Part shown: positions 17,820 through 26,680 of the stretch, in pieces
Layout of the letters: each line of letters begins with the position of its first letter
How positions within the stretch are numbered: the stretch's first letter is position 1
Assembly: GCF_000010725.1 (NCBI RefSeq)
Contig: NC_013854.1
Location: forward strand, 1,083,001 to 1,147,000
DNA length: 64,000 bases
Reading direction: 5' to 3'
Source: Azospirillum sp. B510
GTDB taxonomy: Bacteria; Pseudomonadota; Alphaproteobacteria; Azospirillales; Azospirillaceae
Notes under the pieces: generated by a model
What the model saw: only the letters and a program-made list of their open reading frames with translations
The model's database searches: none
Told to the model about the DNA's origin: nothing
Translations under genes and position numbers: made by a program

Positions 17820-17966
17820 CGAGCCGGCAGGTGGCGACCCTGATTGCTCGTCAGCGAGAATAAATACAAAGATGCCCAGAGGCCTTTTGGCTTAACCTTT
17901 TTGGTCGCACTGTGATGGATCGGAAGCGGCGGTCGCGGACCGGCCCATGCATCGAAGGGATGTCCC

Positions 17967-19655
17967 ATGAGTGGTCTGAAGGTTACCTTGAGGGCGAAGC
18001 TGTGGGGCTTGGTCGCCATGGCCGGCCTGGTATCGATCGCTCTGGCGTCGGGCGCCCTGTGGCTCAACCAGCGCAGTCTGCTGGAGGACCGCAAGGACAT
18101 GTTGCGGGCCATCATCGACACGGCCCATGGGCTCGCCTCGGGCTATGAGGCCGAGGTGAAGGCGGGGCGCCTGACGCGCGAACAGGCGTTCGCGCGCTTC
18201 AAGGCCAATCTCGACACGATGTTCTACAATGGCAAGGACTACATCTTCGTCCTGAACACCGAGTACCGCACGGTGATCCAGCCCGCCCGTGCGGATTCCG
18301 TCGGCAAGGACATGAGCGGCGCCAAGGATGTGAACGGCGTCTTCTTCTCCCGCGAGCTGGTCGATTCGGCCCGCCGCGGCGGTGGCGATTTCGTCGATTA
18401 CATGTTCCCAAAGCCGGGGTCCGACGTTCCGGTCGCGAAGCTGGGCTATTCGAAGCTGTTCGAGCCGTGGCAGCTCGTGCTGTGCACCGGCGTCTATATC
18501 GACGATCTCGCCGTCAAGTTCCGGAACAGTCTTTGGACGATGGTGGCCATCGTCGCCGGACTGGCGCTGCCGGTGGTGGTCATGATCGCCCTGGTGGGGC
18601 ATTCGATCAGCCGGCGCATCCTCCGGCTGTCCGGGGTCATGCGGAGCCTGGCCATGGGCGACTTGGCGCTGGAGGTTCCGGAAACCGGCCGGGCGGACGA
18701 GCTGGGCGACATGAGCCGCGCGGTTCAGGTCTTCAAGGAGAACGCGGTGGACCGCCAGAGGCTGGCGGCGGAACAGGTGGAGGCCGACCGTCGCGCCGAG
18801 GCCGAGAAACGGCATACGCTTGACCGCATGGCCGAGCGTTTCGAAGGGACCGTCGGCGGAATGATCCGGTCCGTCACCAGCACCACCGAGGAACTGGGCC
18901 GCAAGGTGCGGGCGATGTCGGAAGCGGCCGAACAGACCAACCATCTGGCCGGCGTCGTCGCCACCGCCAGCGACGGCACCGCCGCCAACGTCCAGACCGT
19001 CGCCGCCGCCTCGCAGCAGTTGAGCGCGTCGATCCTCGAGATCGGCCGGCAGGTCTCGGACGCCAGCCGCGTCGCCACCGAAGCGGTCGGCATGGCCCAG
19101 CAGGCGAACGGCCGCATCGGCAACCTCGCCGACGCGGTGGACAAGATCGGCGCCGTCGTCGGGCTGATCAACTCCATCGCCGGCCAGACCAACCTGCTGG
19201 CCTTGAACGCCACCATCGAAGCCGCCCGCGCCGGCGAGGCCGGCAAGGGCTTCGCCGTGGTGGCCAGCGAGGTGAAGCAGCTCGCCAATCAGACCGCCAA
19301 GGCGACCGACGAGATCGGCGGACAGATGAGCGCGATCCAGGCGGTGACCGGTCAGGCGGTGACGGAGATCCAGAATGTCGCCACGGTGATCGAACGCCTG
19401 AGCGCCATCGCCACCGCCATCTCCGCCGCGGTCGAGCAGCAGAACGCCGCCACCGCCGAGATCGCCCGCTCGGTCCAGCAGGCCGCCGCCGGCACCGGCG
19501 AGGTGTCGACCAGCATTTCCGGGGTCACCGCCGCCTCGGACCAGAGCGGCCGCACCGCCCGCGAACTGGTGGAGGCGCTGGGCAAGCTGTCGGAGGCCGC
19601 CACCGGGCTGAACAGCCAGGTCGGCGATTTCCTGGCGACGGTGCGGGCGGCCTGA
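17967..19655 (+). CDS. Methyl-accepting chemotaxis protein with single Cache domain
   Basis: Membrane chemoreceptor of 562 residues. Helix one is at about 11-31, then a periplasmic single-Cache domain (about 40-185) with [41 protein letters not shown]. Helix two is at about 190-212, then HAMP (about 213-266) and a long methyl-accepting domain with the conserved tip [20 protein letters not shown]. Cache_2 receptors often sense small carboxylates, but the ligand here is unknown. The gene stands alone and is followed by a strong terminator (19691-19720). Confidence 0.96.
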   Translation: MSGLKVTLRAKLWGLVAMAGLVSIALASGALWLNQRSLLEDRKDMLRAIIDTAHGLASGYEAEVKAGRLTREQAFARFKANLDTMFYNGKDYIFVLNTEYRTVIQPARADSVGKDMSGAKDVNGVFFSRELVDSARRGGGDFVDYMFPKPGSDVPVAKLGYSKLFEPWQLVLCTGVYIDDLAVKFRNSLWTMVAIVAGLALPVVVMIALVGHSISRRILRLSGVMRSLAMGDLALEVPETGRADELGDMSRAVQVFKENAVDRQRLAAEQVEADRRAEAEKRHTLDRMAERFEGTVGGMIRSVTSTTEELGRKVRAMSEAAEQTNHLAGVVATASDGTAANVQTVAAASQQLSASILEIGRQVSDASRVATEAVGMAQQANGRIGNLADAVDKIGAVVGLINSIAGQTNLLALNATIEAARAGEAGKGFAVVASEVKQLANQTAKATDEIGGQMSAIQAVTGQAVTEIQNVATVIERLSAIATAISAAVEQQNAATAEIARSVQQAAAGTGEVSTSISGVTAASDQSGRTARELVEALGKLSEAATGLNSQVGDFLATVRAA

Positions 19656-19690
19656 TCGATCCATCTCCGGCCATCTCCGGCCATGAAAAA

Positions 19691-19720
19691 GGGCGCCTTC
19701 CGGTGGGAAGGCGCCCTTTT
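19691..19720. terminator. Strong bidirectional terminator after chemoreceptor
   Basis: Perfect 11-bp stem, GGGCGCCTTCC at 19691-19701 and GGAAGGCGCCC at 19706-19716, with a GGTG loop. TTTT follows on the plus strand and the preceding AAAAA gives TTTTT on the minus strand. It ends the chemoreceptor gene; because the decayed gap fragment starts 18 bp further on, it may also have been the original gap terminator. Confidence 0.85.
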
Positions 19721-19737
19721 CTCCGCCGAAGCGGAGC

Positions 19738-19834
19738 TTACTTGGCGTTCGCCGTGGCGACGGCGGTGTCGCTCATGCGGTTGGAGAAGCCTCACTCGTT
19801 GTCGTACCAGGTCATGATGCGGACGAAGTTGCCG
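19738..19834 (-). pseudogene. Displaced 3' end of gap (97 bp) with nonsense mutation
   Basis: This 97-bp segment matches 21856-21952, the last codons and stop of the intact gap gene, at 94 of 97 positions. In translation it corresponds to VRIMTWYDNEW...VAMANAK. One difference changes the tryptophan codon TGG to TGA (after YDNE), so it cannot encode an intact C-terminus. Homology stops abruptly at 19834. It lies in the same orientation as gap, 2.1 kb away, and so forms a direct repeat flanking the IS element region. It is a relic of a duplication or integration event. Confidence 0.9.
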
Positions 19835-19941
19835 CAGGTTGAGTGACGACCGTGAAGGTGGATGACTTCACTATATCTGCACCAGTCATGACAAGCTTGG
19901 CTTTGGCTGGATGCGGTGAGCGACATTGTCCATTCCTGTCC

Positions 19942-21562
19942 TTAGCCGGGAAAATTCATGAGGGTTGGCGGGTGTAGCGGCATCCGTTGAGCGGCCGTAG
20001 GATTTGGGTGCTGACGCCAACTCCTGCCGTTTCCGGAGCGCCCACCCGCCATGGTTGATCATACCCTGCCGCTGCCCGGCCTGTCACCCGTTGCTGGAAA
20101 GCCGGTGATCGGGCGCTTTGATGGCGGCCGCCTGTCCTCCGATGGCGGGCTGCTGGTGCTGCGGGAGGTGGCGAAGCGGCTGCGGATTGCCGATCGGCTG
20201 GCCGCCTGTATTGAGGACCCGCGCGATCCAACGCGCACCGTGCATTCGCTGGCCGACATCATCGGCTTTCGCCTGCTGGCCATCGCGGCGGGCTACGAGG
20301 ACGGCAACGACGCCGGCAGCCTACGCTCCGACCCGCTGTTCAAGATGGCCCTGGAACGCCTGCCGTCCGAGCGTGACCTTTGCTCGCAAGCCACCATCTC
20401 GCGCCTGGAGAACCTGCCGGATACCCGCGCACTGCTGCGCATGGGCCGAGCCATGGTCGATCTCTACTGCGCGTCCTTTCGCCAGGTGCCCAAGCGCATC
20501 GTGCTGGATGTAGACGACACCTTCGACACGGTGCATGGCGGTCAGCAGTTGCGCCTGTTCAACGCCCATTATGACGAGTACGGCTTCCAGCCCATCGTTG
20601 TCTTCGACGGCAACGGCCGCTTTGTCACCGCTGTGCTGCGCCCAGCCAAGCGGCCCAAGGGGACGGAGATCCGGACCTTCCTGCGTCGCCTGCTCCGCGC
20701 CATTCGGGCAAACTGGCCCAAGACCGAGATCCTGCTGCGCGCCGACGGCCATTACGCCTGCCCGGAGGTGCTGGACTGGTGCGAGGCGGAGGGGCTCGAC
20801 TACGTGCTCGGTCTGCCGACCAGCAGCACACTGCGCCGTCACGTCACCACGCTGGAGGCCAGCACCGCGGCGCGCTTCCAGGCCATGCCCGGAGCCGACA
20901 AGGTGCGCCGCTTCAAGGAATTCTATGACGGGGCCAGCACCTGGAGCCGGGTCCGCCGCATCGTCGCGCGCGTCGAGGCAGGAGACCAGGGCACCGACAG
21001 CCGCTTCATCGTCACCAACCTACGCCACGGCACGGGTCGCTGGCTGTATGCCGGCCTGTATTGCGCGAGGGGACAGGCGGAAAATCATATAAAAGCCTGG
21101 AAATCCCACCTTGCCGCAGACCGGACCTCCTGCACCAAGGCGACGGCCAACCAGTTCCGCCTGTTCCTGCACGCCGGGGCGTACTGGCTGCTGTGGAGCC
21201 TGCGCTCGCTGATGCCGAAACGCTCCCGCTGGCGCACGGTGCAATTCGACACCTTGCGGCTGCGCTTGGTGAAGATCGCCGCGCGTATCGTGGAGATGAA
21301 GACGCAGATCAAGGTGCACCTGCCGACCAGCGCGCCTGATCAGGCGATCATCCACCTCGCCCTCGGCCGCATGCCCCGGCTCATCTGCTGAGCACCGGGG
21401 CAGCGTGCCCCAGCCGTCACCCAATCCCCTCCACCACCAACTCCGACACCGTCACGCCGCCGTCAGCGCGGCGGCCGACGACGCGCGCCCATACAGCCCA
21501 ACGTTGATCATCTCAACGCGGCGACCAGACCGCTCGCCACCCTGGTGAATAAAGGCGGCTAG
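19942..21562 (+). mobile_element. IS1380-family insertion sequence
   Basis: About 1.62 kb element with one transposase gene. Candidate terminal inverted repeats are the left TTAGCCG at 19942-19948, then ATTCA and AGGGT, and the complement of 21538-21562 on the right, which reads CTAGCCG, then ATTCA and AGGGT at the same spacing. Six-, five- and five-base blocks match exactly across a 23-bp span. I find no target duplication: the four bases outside are GTCC at the left and AAGG at the right. This suggests an old or rearranged insertion. The ends are my reading and could shift by a base or two. Confidence 0.75.
20051..21391 (+). CDS. IS1380-family transposase
   Basis: DDE transposase of 446 residues. 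The first acidic residues are in KRIVLDVDDTFDTVHGG, the second region is LLRADGHYACPEVLDWC, and the last is the IS4-superfamily YREK signature, visible as Y-2-R-3-E-6-K in YCARGQAENHIKAWK. The frame is open from start to stop and no catalytic residue is missing, so the enzyme could be active. The ATG at 20051 opens MVDHTLPLPGLSPVAGKP, typical for the family. It fills almost the whole element between the inverted repeats. No passenger genes are present. Confidence 0.93.
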   Translation: MVDHTLPLPGLSPVAGKPVIGRFDGGRLSSDGGLLVLREVAKRLRIADRLAACIEDPRDPTRTVHSLADIIGFRLLAIAAGYEDGNDAGSLRSDPLFKMALERLPSERDLCSQATISRLENLPDTRALLRMGRAMVDLYCASFRQVPKRIVLDVDDTFDTVHGGQQLRLFNAHYDEYGFQPIVVFDGNGRFVTAVLRPAKRPKGTEIRTFLRRLLRAIRANWPKTEILLRADGHYACPEVLDWCEAEGLDYVLGLPTSSTLRRHVTTLEASTAARFQAMPGADKVRRFKEFYDGASTWSRVRRIVARVEAGDQGTDSRFIVTNLRHGTGRWLYAGLYCARGQAENHIKAWKSHLAADRTSCTKATANQFRLFLHAGAYWLLWSLRSLMPKRSRWRTVQFDTLRLRLVKIAARIVEMKTQIKVHLPTSAPDQAIIHLALGRMPRLIC

Positions 21563-21764
21563 AAGGCTATCAACCTCAACAAACAAGAGTCAACGATGAC
21601 ATCGACGAAATGGATGGTCAGGTGAATTCAATGCGAAAAAAAAGAGTGCCAGAGTCAATCAATACACGTTGTTAAATTGGCGGCGCTAATTATTTAGAGT
21701 CTAACTTATATGGGGGCGTGTTCGTGTGGATCGCACAGCGCAATGTGATGAAGATTGTCCATAC
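21563..21764. other. AT-rich non-coding segment of foreign appearance
   Basis: The 200 bp between the IS right end and the gap terminator are clearly richer in A+T than the chromosome around them (for example TTATTTAGAGTC and AAAAAAAAGAGTG). No open frame with a start signal is credible. Together with 19835-19941 on the other side of the IS it makes up the remaining DNA between the two gap 3' ends, and it probably arrived with the element that produced the duplication. Confidence 0.5.
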
Positions 21765-21795
21765 AAAAAGGGTGTCCACACGGCGGTGGACACCC
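21765..21795 (-). terminator. Terminator of gap
   Basis: On the minus strand, GGGTGTCCAC and GTGGACACCC form a perfect 10-bp stem with a six-base loop, followed by TTTTTGT. It is 60 bp past the gap stop codon. It differs completely from the terminator beside the displaced gap fragment (19691-19720), so the intact gap now uses a terminator brought in with the inserted DNA. Confidence 0.85.
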
Positions 21796-21855
21796 TTGCT
21801 GTTTCCAATATCGCAGCCGCTTGATGATCAGGCAGCCAGGCAGTCGTAAGAAATC

Positions 21856-22863
21856 TTACTTGGCGTTCGCCATCGCGACGGCGGTGTCGCTCATGCGGTT
21901 GGAGAAGCCCCACTCGTTGTCGTACCAGGTCATGATGCGGACGAAGTTGCCGTCGATGACCTTGGTCTCGTTCAGCGCGAAGATCGAGCTGTGCGGATCA
22001 TGGTTGAAGTCGGTCGAGACCAGATCCTCGGTGTAGGCGCCCAGCACGCCCTTCAGCGGGCCGTTGGCGGCGTCGGCGATCGCCTTGGTGATCTCCTCGA
22101 CCGAGGTGGCGCGCTTGGCGGTGAACTTGAAATCGACGACCGACACGTTCGGCGTCGGCACCCGCATGGCGGTGCCGTCCAGCTTGCCCTTCAGCTCCGG
22201 CAGAACCTTGCCGACCGCCTTGGCCGCACCGGTCGAGGTCGGGATCATGTTCAGGGCCGCCGCGCGGGCGCGGTGCAGGTCCTTGTGGTTGGTGTCGACG
22301 ATCCGCTGGTCACCCGTGTAGGAGTGGATCGTGGTCATGAAGCCCTTTTCGATGCCGACCAGATTGTTCAGCACGAAGGCCACCGGGGCCAGGCAATTGG
22401 TGGTGCAGGACGCGTTGGAGACGATCTTGTGCTCGGCGGTCAGCTTGTCGTGGTTGACGCCATAGACGACCGTGATGTCCTCGTCGGTGGCCGGGGCCGA
22501 GATCAGCACCTTCTGCGCGCCGGCTTCCAGATGCTTGGCGGCGTCGGCCCGCTTGGTGAAGATGCCCGAGCATTCCATGGCGATCTCGACGCCGAGTTCC
22601 TTCCACGGCAGCTTGGCCGGGTCACGCTCCTGGACGACCTTGATCGCATGGCCGTTGACGATCAGGACGCCGTCTCCGGTCTCGATGGTGCCGGGGAAGC
22701 GGCCATGGACGCTGTCGTACTTCAGCAGGTGCGCGTTCGCCTTCAGATCGGCCAGGTCGTTGATCGCCACGACCTCCACGTCCTTGCGGCCGCTCTCGTA
22801 GATGGCGCGCAGAACCAGACGGCCGATGCGGCCAAAACCGTTGATCGCTACCCGTACAGCCAT
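21856..22863 (-). CDS. gap: Glyceraldehyde-3-phosphate dehydrogenase
   Basis: Phosphorylating GAPDH of glycolysis and gluconeogenesis, 335 residues. The NAD-binding motif is NGFGRIGRLVLRA at residues 8-20, the catalytic cysteine is C153 in SNASCTTNCLAP, and the C-terminal WYDNEWGFSNRM is intact. ATG at 22863 has TGGAGGAAGTC upstream, a strong ribosome binding site. It follows tkt by 74 bp on the same strand, an expected pairing in proteobacteria. The last 97 bp are duplicated at 19738-19834. No pgk gene follows it, unlike in many relatives. Confidence 0.98.
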   Translation of the reverse strand: MAVRVAINGFGRIGRLVLRAIYESGRKDVEVVAINDLADLKANAHLLKYDSVHGRFPGTIETGDGVLIVNGHAIKVVQERDPAKLPWKELGVEIAMECSGIFTKRADAAKHLEAGAQKVLISAPATDEDITVVYGVNHDKLTAEHKIVSNASCTTNCLAPVAFVLNNLVGIEKGFMTTIHSYTGDQRIVDTNHKDLHRARAAALNMIPTSTGAAKAVGKVLPELKGKLDGTAMRVPTPNVSVVDFKFTAKRATSVEEITKAIADAANGPLKGVLGAYTEDLVSTDFNHDPHSSIFALNETKVIDGNFVRIMTWYDNEWGFSNRMSDTAVAMANAK

Positions 22864-22937
22864 GACTTCCTCCAGTTGGATATGGGGGCGCCCACATTCG
22901 GCCGGGCGCCCCGTCGGCTTCTCTCAGACAGACGTCG

Positions 22938-24932
22938 TTACAGACGCGCCTTGACGGCGTCGACCACCGCTTCGGCGGTGATGCCGAAGTGCTTGTAGAG
23001 TTCCTGGTAGGGCGCCGATTCGCCGAAGCCGGCCATGCCGACGAAGGCACCCTTGTCGCCCAGCCAGCGGTCCCAGCCGAGACGGATCGCCGCCTCGACG
23101 CCGACGCGCACGCCGGTGCCGAGCACCGACGCCCTGTAGGCGTCGTCCTGGCGCTCGAACAGCTCCCAGCTCGGCATGGACACCACGGCGGTGCCGATGC
23201 CCTGGGCCTGCAAGGCCTTGCGGGCCTCCACCGCCAGCGACACTTCCGAGCCGGTGGCGAGGATGGTGGCCTTGCGTTCGCCCTCGGCCTCGACGATCAC
23301 GTAGGCGCCGCGGGCGCTGCGGTTCTCGGCCGTATGCTCGGTGCGCAGGGTGGGGACGTTCTGGCGGGTCAGCGCCAGCACCGACGGGCTGCCGGTGGCT
23401 TCCAGCGCGATCTGCCAGCATTCGGCGGTCTCGACCGCGTCGGCCGGGCGCAGCACCAGCAGGTTGGGGATGGCGCGCAGCGCCGCCAGATGCTCGACCG
23501 GCTGGTGGGTCGGGCCGTCCTCGCCCAGACCGATCGAGTCGTGGGTCATGACGAAGATGGTGCGCTGCTTCATCAGCGCGGCCAGACGGATCGCCGGGCG
23601 GCAATAGTCGGCGAACTGCATGAAGGTGCCGCCATAGGGGATGACGCCGCCATGCAGCGTCATGCCGTTCATCAGCGTCGCCATGCCATGCTCGCGCACG
23701 CCGTAGCGGACGTAGCGGCCGGCGAACTCGCCCTTGCCCTTCACGTCGGCGGTGTTCTTGACCTTGGTGTTGTTCGACGGGGTCAGGTCGGCGGAGCCGC
23801 CGATCATCTCCGGAATCGCCGGGACCAGCACCTCCAGCGTGTTGCCGGAGGCGACGCGGGTCGCCCAGCTCGGCTTCTCGGCGCTGACCTTCCGCTTGAA
23901 GGCGACGATGGTGTCGGCGAGCGCGGAGGGCACGCCATGGCCGAACGCCTCGTCGAAGGCCTTGCCGGCCTCGGCGGTCAGGGCGGCGCGGCGATCGGCC
24001 CAGCCGGCATGGGCGCCGGCGCTGCGGGTCCCGGCGGCGCGCCAGGCCGACAGCACGTCGGCGGGAACGACGAAGGGCTCATGGCTCCAGCCGATGGCGG
24101 CGCGGGTCGCGGCGATCTCGTCGGCGCCCAGCGGCGAGCCGTGGCAGGCGTGGCTGTTGGCCTTGTTCGGCGCACCCTTGCCGATGATGGTGCGGCAGGC
24201 GATCAGCGTCGGCTTGTCGGTGGAGGTCCGCGCCTGGGCGATGGCCTTCGACACCGCGTCGGTGTCGTGGCCGTCGACGGCGATGGTGTTCCAGCCATAG
24301 GAGCGGAAACGCGCCTGGGTGTCGTCGGTGAAGCTGAGGTCGGTCGTGCCGTCGATGGAGATGTGGTTGTCGTCCCACAGCACGATCAGGCGGTTCAGCC
24401 CGAGATGGCCGGCCAGCGAGCAGGCCTCGTGGCTGACGCCCTCCATCAGGTCGCCGTCCGACGCGATGACGTAGGTGTAATGGTCGATCAGCGCATCGCC
24501 GAAGCGGGCGTTGGTGATCCGCTCCGCCAGCGCCATGCCGACGGCGGTGGAGACGCCCTGGCCGAGCGGCCCGGTGGTCATCTCGATGCCGAGGCTGGGG
24601 TCCACCTCCGGATGGCCGGGGGTCAGGCTGTGCAGCTGGCGGAAGCGCTTGATCTCGTCGATCGTCATCCGCTCGTAGCCGGTCAGATAGGCCAGCGAAT
24701 ACAGCAGCATCGAGCCGTGGCCGGCCGACAGGACGAAGCGGTCGCGGTCGGGCCAGGTCGGGTTCTTCGGATCGAACTTCAGGAACTGGGTGAAGAGGAC
24801 CGTGGCGACGTCGGCCATGCCCATCGGCATGCCGGGGTGGCCGGACTTCGCGGCCTCGACCGCGTCCATGGAGAGCGCGCGGATCGCGCTGGCCATCGTG
24901 TGGAGGGAGGGCTGGGCGGAATCAGCGGACAT
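22938..24932 (-). CDS. tkt: Transketolase
   Basis: Thiamine-diphosphate enzyme that moves two-carbon units in the pentose phosphate (or Calvin) pathway. The product is 664 residues from the ATG at 24932, chosen because AGGA lies 8 bp upstream; the frame extends to 24977 without support. Family segments are present: [35 protein letters not shown], the ThDP motif [14 protein letters not shown] with DDNHISIDG, and [23 protein letters not shown]. It is first in the tkt-gap set. No RuBisCO or phosphoribulokinase gene is nearby, so the housekeeping role is assumed. Confidence 0.97.
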   Translation of the reverse strand: MSADSAQPSLHTMASAIRALSMDAVEAAKSGHPGMPMGMADVATVLFTQFLKFDPKNPTWPDRDRFVLSAGHGSMLLYSLAYLTGYERMTIDEIKRFRQLHSLTPGHPEVDPSLGIEMTTGPLGQGVSTAVGMALAERITNARFGDALIDHYTYVIASDGDLMEGVSHEACSLAGHLGLNRLIVLWDDNHISIDGTTDLSFTDDTQARFRSYGWNTIAVDGHDTDAVSKAIAQARTSTDKPTLIACRTIIGKGAPNKANSHACHGSPLGADEIAATRAAIGWSHEPFVVPADVLSAWRAAGTRSAGAHAGWADRRAALTAEAGKAFDEAFGHGVPSALADTIVAFKRKVSAEKPSWATRVASGNTLEVLVPAIPEMIGGSADLTPSNNTKVKNTADVKGKGEFAGRYVRYGVREHGMATLMNGMTLHGGVIPYGGTFMQFADYCRPAIRLAALMKQRTIFVMTHDSIGLGEDGPTHQPVEHLAALRAIPNLLVLRPADAVETAECWQIALEATGSPSVLALTRQNVPTLRTEHTAENRSARGAYVIVEAEGERKATILATGSEVSLAVEARKALQAQGIGTAVVSMPSWELFERQDDAYRASVLGTGVRVGVEAAIRLGWDRWLGDKGAFVGMAGFGESAPYQELYKHFGITAEAVVDAVKARL

Positions 24933-25325
24933 CTGGCGTTTCCTGCGGGATCGGGCGCGGTGCGGCGACGGCAACATTGGTTGCGCGGTCGCCTGATCGG
25001 GCGCCGCGAAACGGGCGCACCATGCAGAACCGCTGTCCCCAGGTCAACATGGGAATGGGGGTGGAAACGGCATGGCAGAGGACCCCGGTCCGATGGGGGA
25101 AGATCCTGTCCGGTCCCGCGGCGGGCCCCGCCGCCGATGCGGCTTTCCGTCACGCCCCGATTTCCCATATGGCTTTCGGATGGGGAGGTGGTCGTCATGG
25201 TTGACGCGGTCGGTTCGCCGGCCCAACTCTAAACGCTCCCAACGGCAGCGTTCCGGCTTGGCGGATCGCCGCACCGGCGCCTTTCCCTTCGATCACGACG
25301 TGCCCACAGGCCGAGGTTGACGTCC
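24933..25325. promoter_or_regulatory. Divergent intergenic region tkt / coiled-coil gene
   Basis: About 390 bp with no credible gene. The only structure noticed is a short inverted repeat AACGCT (25232-25237) / AGCGTT (25247-25252) and a TTGACG at 25201-25206 that could be a -35 element for the rightward genes. Promoters for both tkt and the zapA set should lie here. Confidence 0.3.
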
Positions 25326-25550
25326 ATGGACCCTCTGAAAGCCGCTCTCGACCGTCTCGGCCGTGCCGTGGACCGGCTGGAACATGCCGCGACCGCCCGC
25401 GAGGAGCGGGTCGGCCGGCGCGAGCAGGATCTGGCGCAGGCGCTGGAAACCGCGCGGGCCGACCGCGCGACCGCCCAGGCCACCGCGGAGGCGGTATCCG
25501 AGCGGCTGGAGGTCGCCATCACCCGGCTGCAACATGTGCTGGAGAGCTGA
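25326..25550 (+). CDS. Small coiled-coil protein upstream of zapA
   Basis: A 74-residue protein that is almost entirely predicted coiled coil (DRLGRAVDRLEHAATAREER, ALETARADRATAQATAEAVS). It resembles the short DUF4164-like proteins found just before zapA in alphaproteobacteria, by position and composition. I chose the ATG at 25326, with GAGG about 9 bp upstream; an in-frame TTG at 25317 is the alternative. It ends 4 bp before zapA and is surely co-translated with it, which suggests a role in division or envelope assembly, but none is known. Confidence 0.8.
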   Translation: MDPLKAALDRLGRAVDRLEHAATAREERVGRREQDLAQALETARADRATAQATAEAVSERLEVAITRLQHVLES

Positions 25551-25554
25551 CGCC

Positions 25555-25863
25555 ATGGCCCAGGTCGATATCGAAGTGAACGGCCGCCTCTATCGCATGC
25601 TGTGCGAGGATGGGCAGGAGGGGCGGCTGCGCGAGCTGGCGGCCTATGTCGACGACCGGCTGCGCCGGCTGACCGGCGGCGGCCGCAGCGGGTCGGAGGC
25701 GCAGATGATGCTGATGACCTGCCTGGTGCTGGCCGACGAGTTGCAGGACGTGATGTCCGGCAAGGGCATCGCCCCGACGGTGGACGAGGCTGCGGTGGCC
25801 GGCGAACTCGATCGTGTCACAAAACGCATCGAAGAGGTTGCCGCGCGGCTCGAGCGCGCCTAG
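25555..25863 (+). CDS. zapA: Cell division protein ZapA
   Basis: ZapA binds and bundles FtsZ filaments at midcell. The 102-residue protein has the family N-terminus AQVDIEVNGRLYRMLCEDGQ, the GRLRELAAYVDDRLRRL segment and a C-terminal coiled coil (DRVTKRIEEVAARLE). It follows the small coiled-coil gene by 4 bp. The 6S RNA gene follows directly, the order found in many proteobacteria, which supports both calls. Confidence 0.92.
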   Translation: MAQVDIEVNGRLYRMLCEDGQEGRLRELAAYVDDRLRRLTGGGRSGSEAQMMLMTCLVLADELQDVMSGKGIAPTVDEAAVAGELDRVTKRIEEVAARLERA

Positions 25864-25867
25864 ATTG

Positions 25868-26046
25868 GGTTCCGGAAGGTCCGCTGCCTGGTTCGACAGG
25901 CCGCATTAATCCCCAGGGCCGATAACCTTGATCTCTAGGGAGCTGTCCCTGTCCGGCCCATCGGGCCGGGTACACGGCGCCCACCTGCTCATGCAGGCCA
26001 TGGAGGATAGGCACATGGCCACCGGCCGAGGCGGCGCCTTCCACCT
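25868..26046 (+). ncRNA. ssrS: 6S RNA
   Basis: The stretch between zapA and the 5-formyltetrahydrofolate cyclo-ligase gene is the standard location for 6S RNA, which binds the housekeeping RNA polymerase holoenzyme. The ends can pair: GGAAGG at 25874-25879 with CCTTCC near 26037-26042, then CCGC with GCGG inside. The interior has further hairpins (GGCCCATCGGGCC, CCTGCTCATGCAGG) and a less paired AT-richer 5' strand (ATAACCTTGATCTC) suitable for the open bubble. A T-rich TTCCTTTTCCC follows. The call rests on location and foldability; ends are approximate to about 10 bases. Confidence 0.82.
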
Positions 26047-26073
26047 TCCTTTTCCCTTGCCGTGCAGTCCGCG

Positions 26074-26658
26074 ATGACCGATCCGGAAGCCAAGGACGCC
26101 GCCCGCCGCGAGGCGCGCGCCCGGCGCGACGCCATCGCCGACACAGAGCGTCCCGCCGCCGCCGCCGCCCTGCGTGACCGCATCGCTGGGTTGGCGCGCG
26201 ACGGCCATCTGCCGCGCGGCGTCGCCGGCGGATATTGGCCGCTCGGCTCCGAACTCGACGCGCGGCCGGCTTTACTCCATCTTAGGCATCTTGGTCAGCC
26301 GGTCGGGCTTCCGGTTTCGGGGCCGCGCGGCACCGCGCTGGTATTCCGCGACTGGGATCCGGACGCGCCGATGGCGGTGGGCCGCTACGGCATCCGGGAA
26401 CCGGCGGAGGGGCGCGCGGTGTTGCGCCCGTCGGTCCTGCTGGTGCCGCTGCTGGCCTTCGACCGGTCCGGCCACCGGCTGGGCTATGGCGCCGGCTATT
26501 ACGACCGGACGCTGGAGGGCTTGCGGGCGGATGGGGCGGTGGTCGCGGTCGGCGTGGCCTTCGCCGCGCAGGAGATGGCGGCGGTGCCGGTGGACCGCCA
26601 TGACGAGCGGCTGGATTGGATCGTGACGGAGCGCGAGACGCTCCGTATCGGTGAATGA
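26074..26658 (+). CDS. ygfA: 5-formyltetrahydrofolate cyclo-ligase
   Basis: Converts 5-formyl-THF to 5,10-methenyl-THF using ATP. The product is 194 residues from the ATG at 26074; a GTG at 26062 would add four. Motifs are AARREARARRDAI at the N-terminus, GGYWPLGSELDARP, and the C-terminal substrate and phosphate site LLVPLLAFDRSGHRLGYGAG then YYDRTL. It sits directly after the 6S RNA gene, with which it is often co-transcribed, and 22 bp before the next gene. Confidence 0.94.
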   Translation: MTDPEAKDAARREARARRDAIADTERPAAAAALRDRIAGLARDGHLPRGVAGGYWPLGSELDARPALLHLRHLGQPVGLPVSGPRGTALVFRDWDPDAPMAVGRYGIREPAEGRAVLRPSVLLVPLLAFDRSGHRLGYGAGYYDRTLEGLRADGAVVAVGVAFAAQEMAAVPVDRHDERLDWIVTERETLRIGE

Positions 26659-26680
26659 GTTTTTCGGGAAGGTTGGGGCG

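Noticed and set aside
19942..21562. Gap-flanked IS region as a composite transposon or defence island
   Set aside because: Only one transposase and no passenger genes are found; the flanking repeats are gap fragments and not IS copies.
22989..25232. 747-codon open frame on the + strand, opposite tkt
   Set aside because: It lies antisense to a certain transketolase gene and its product is a Gly/Arg/His/Gln/Val-rich string without motifs. Long antisense frames are expected at this GC content.
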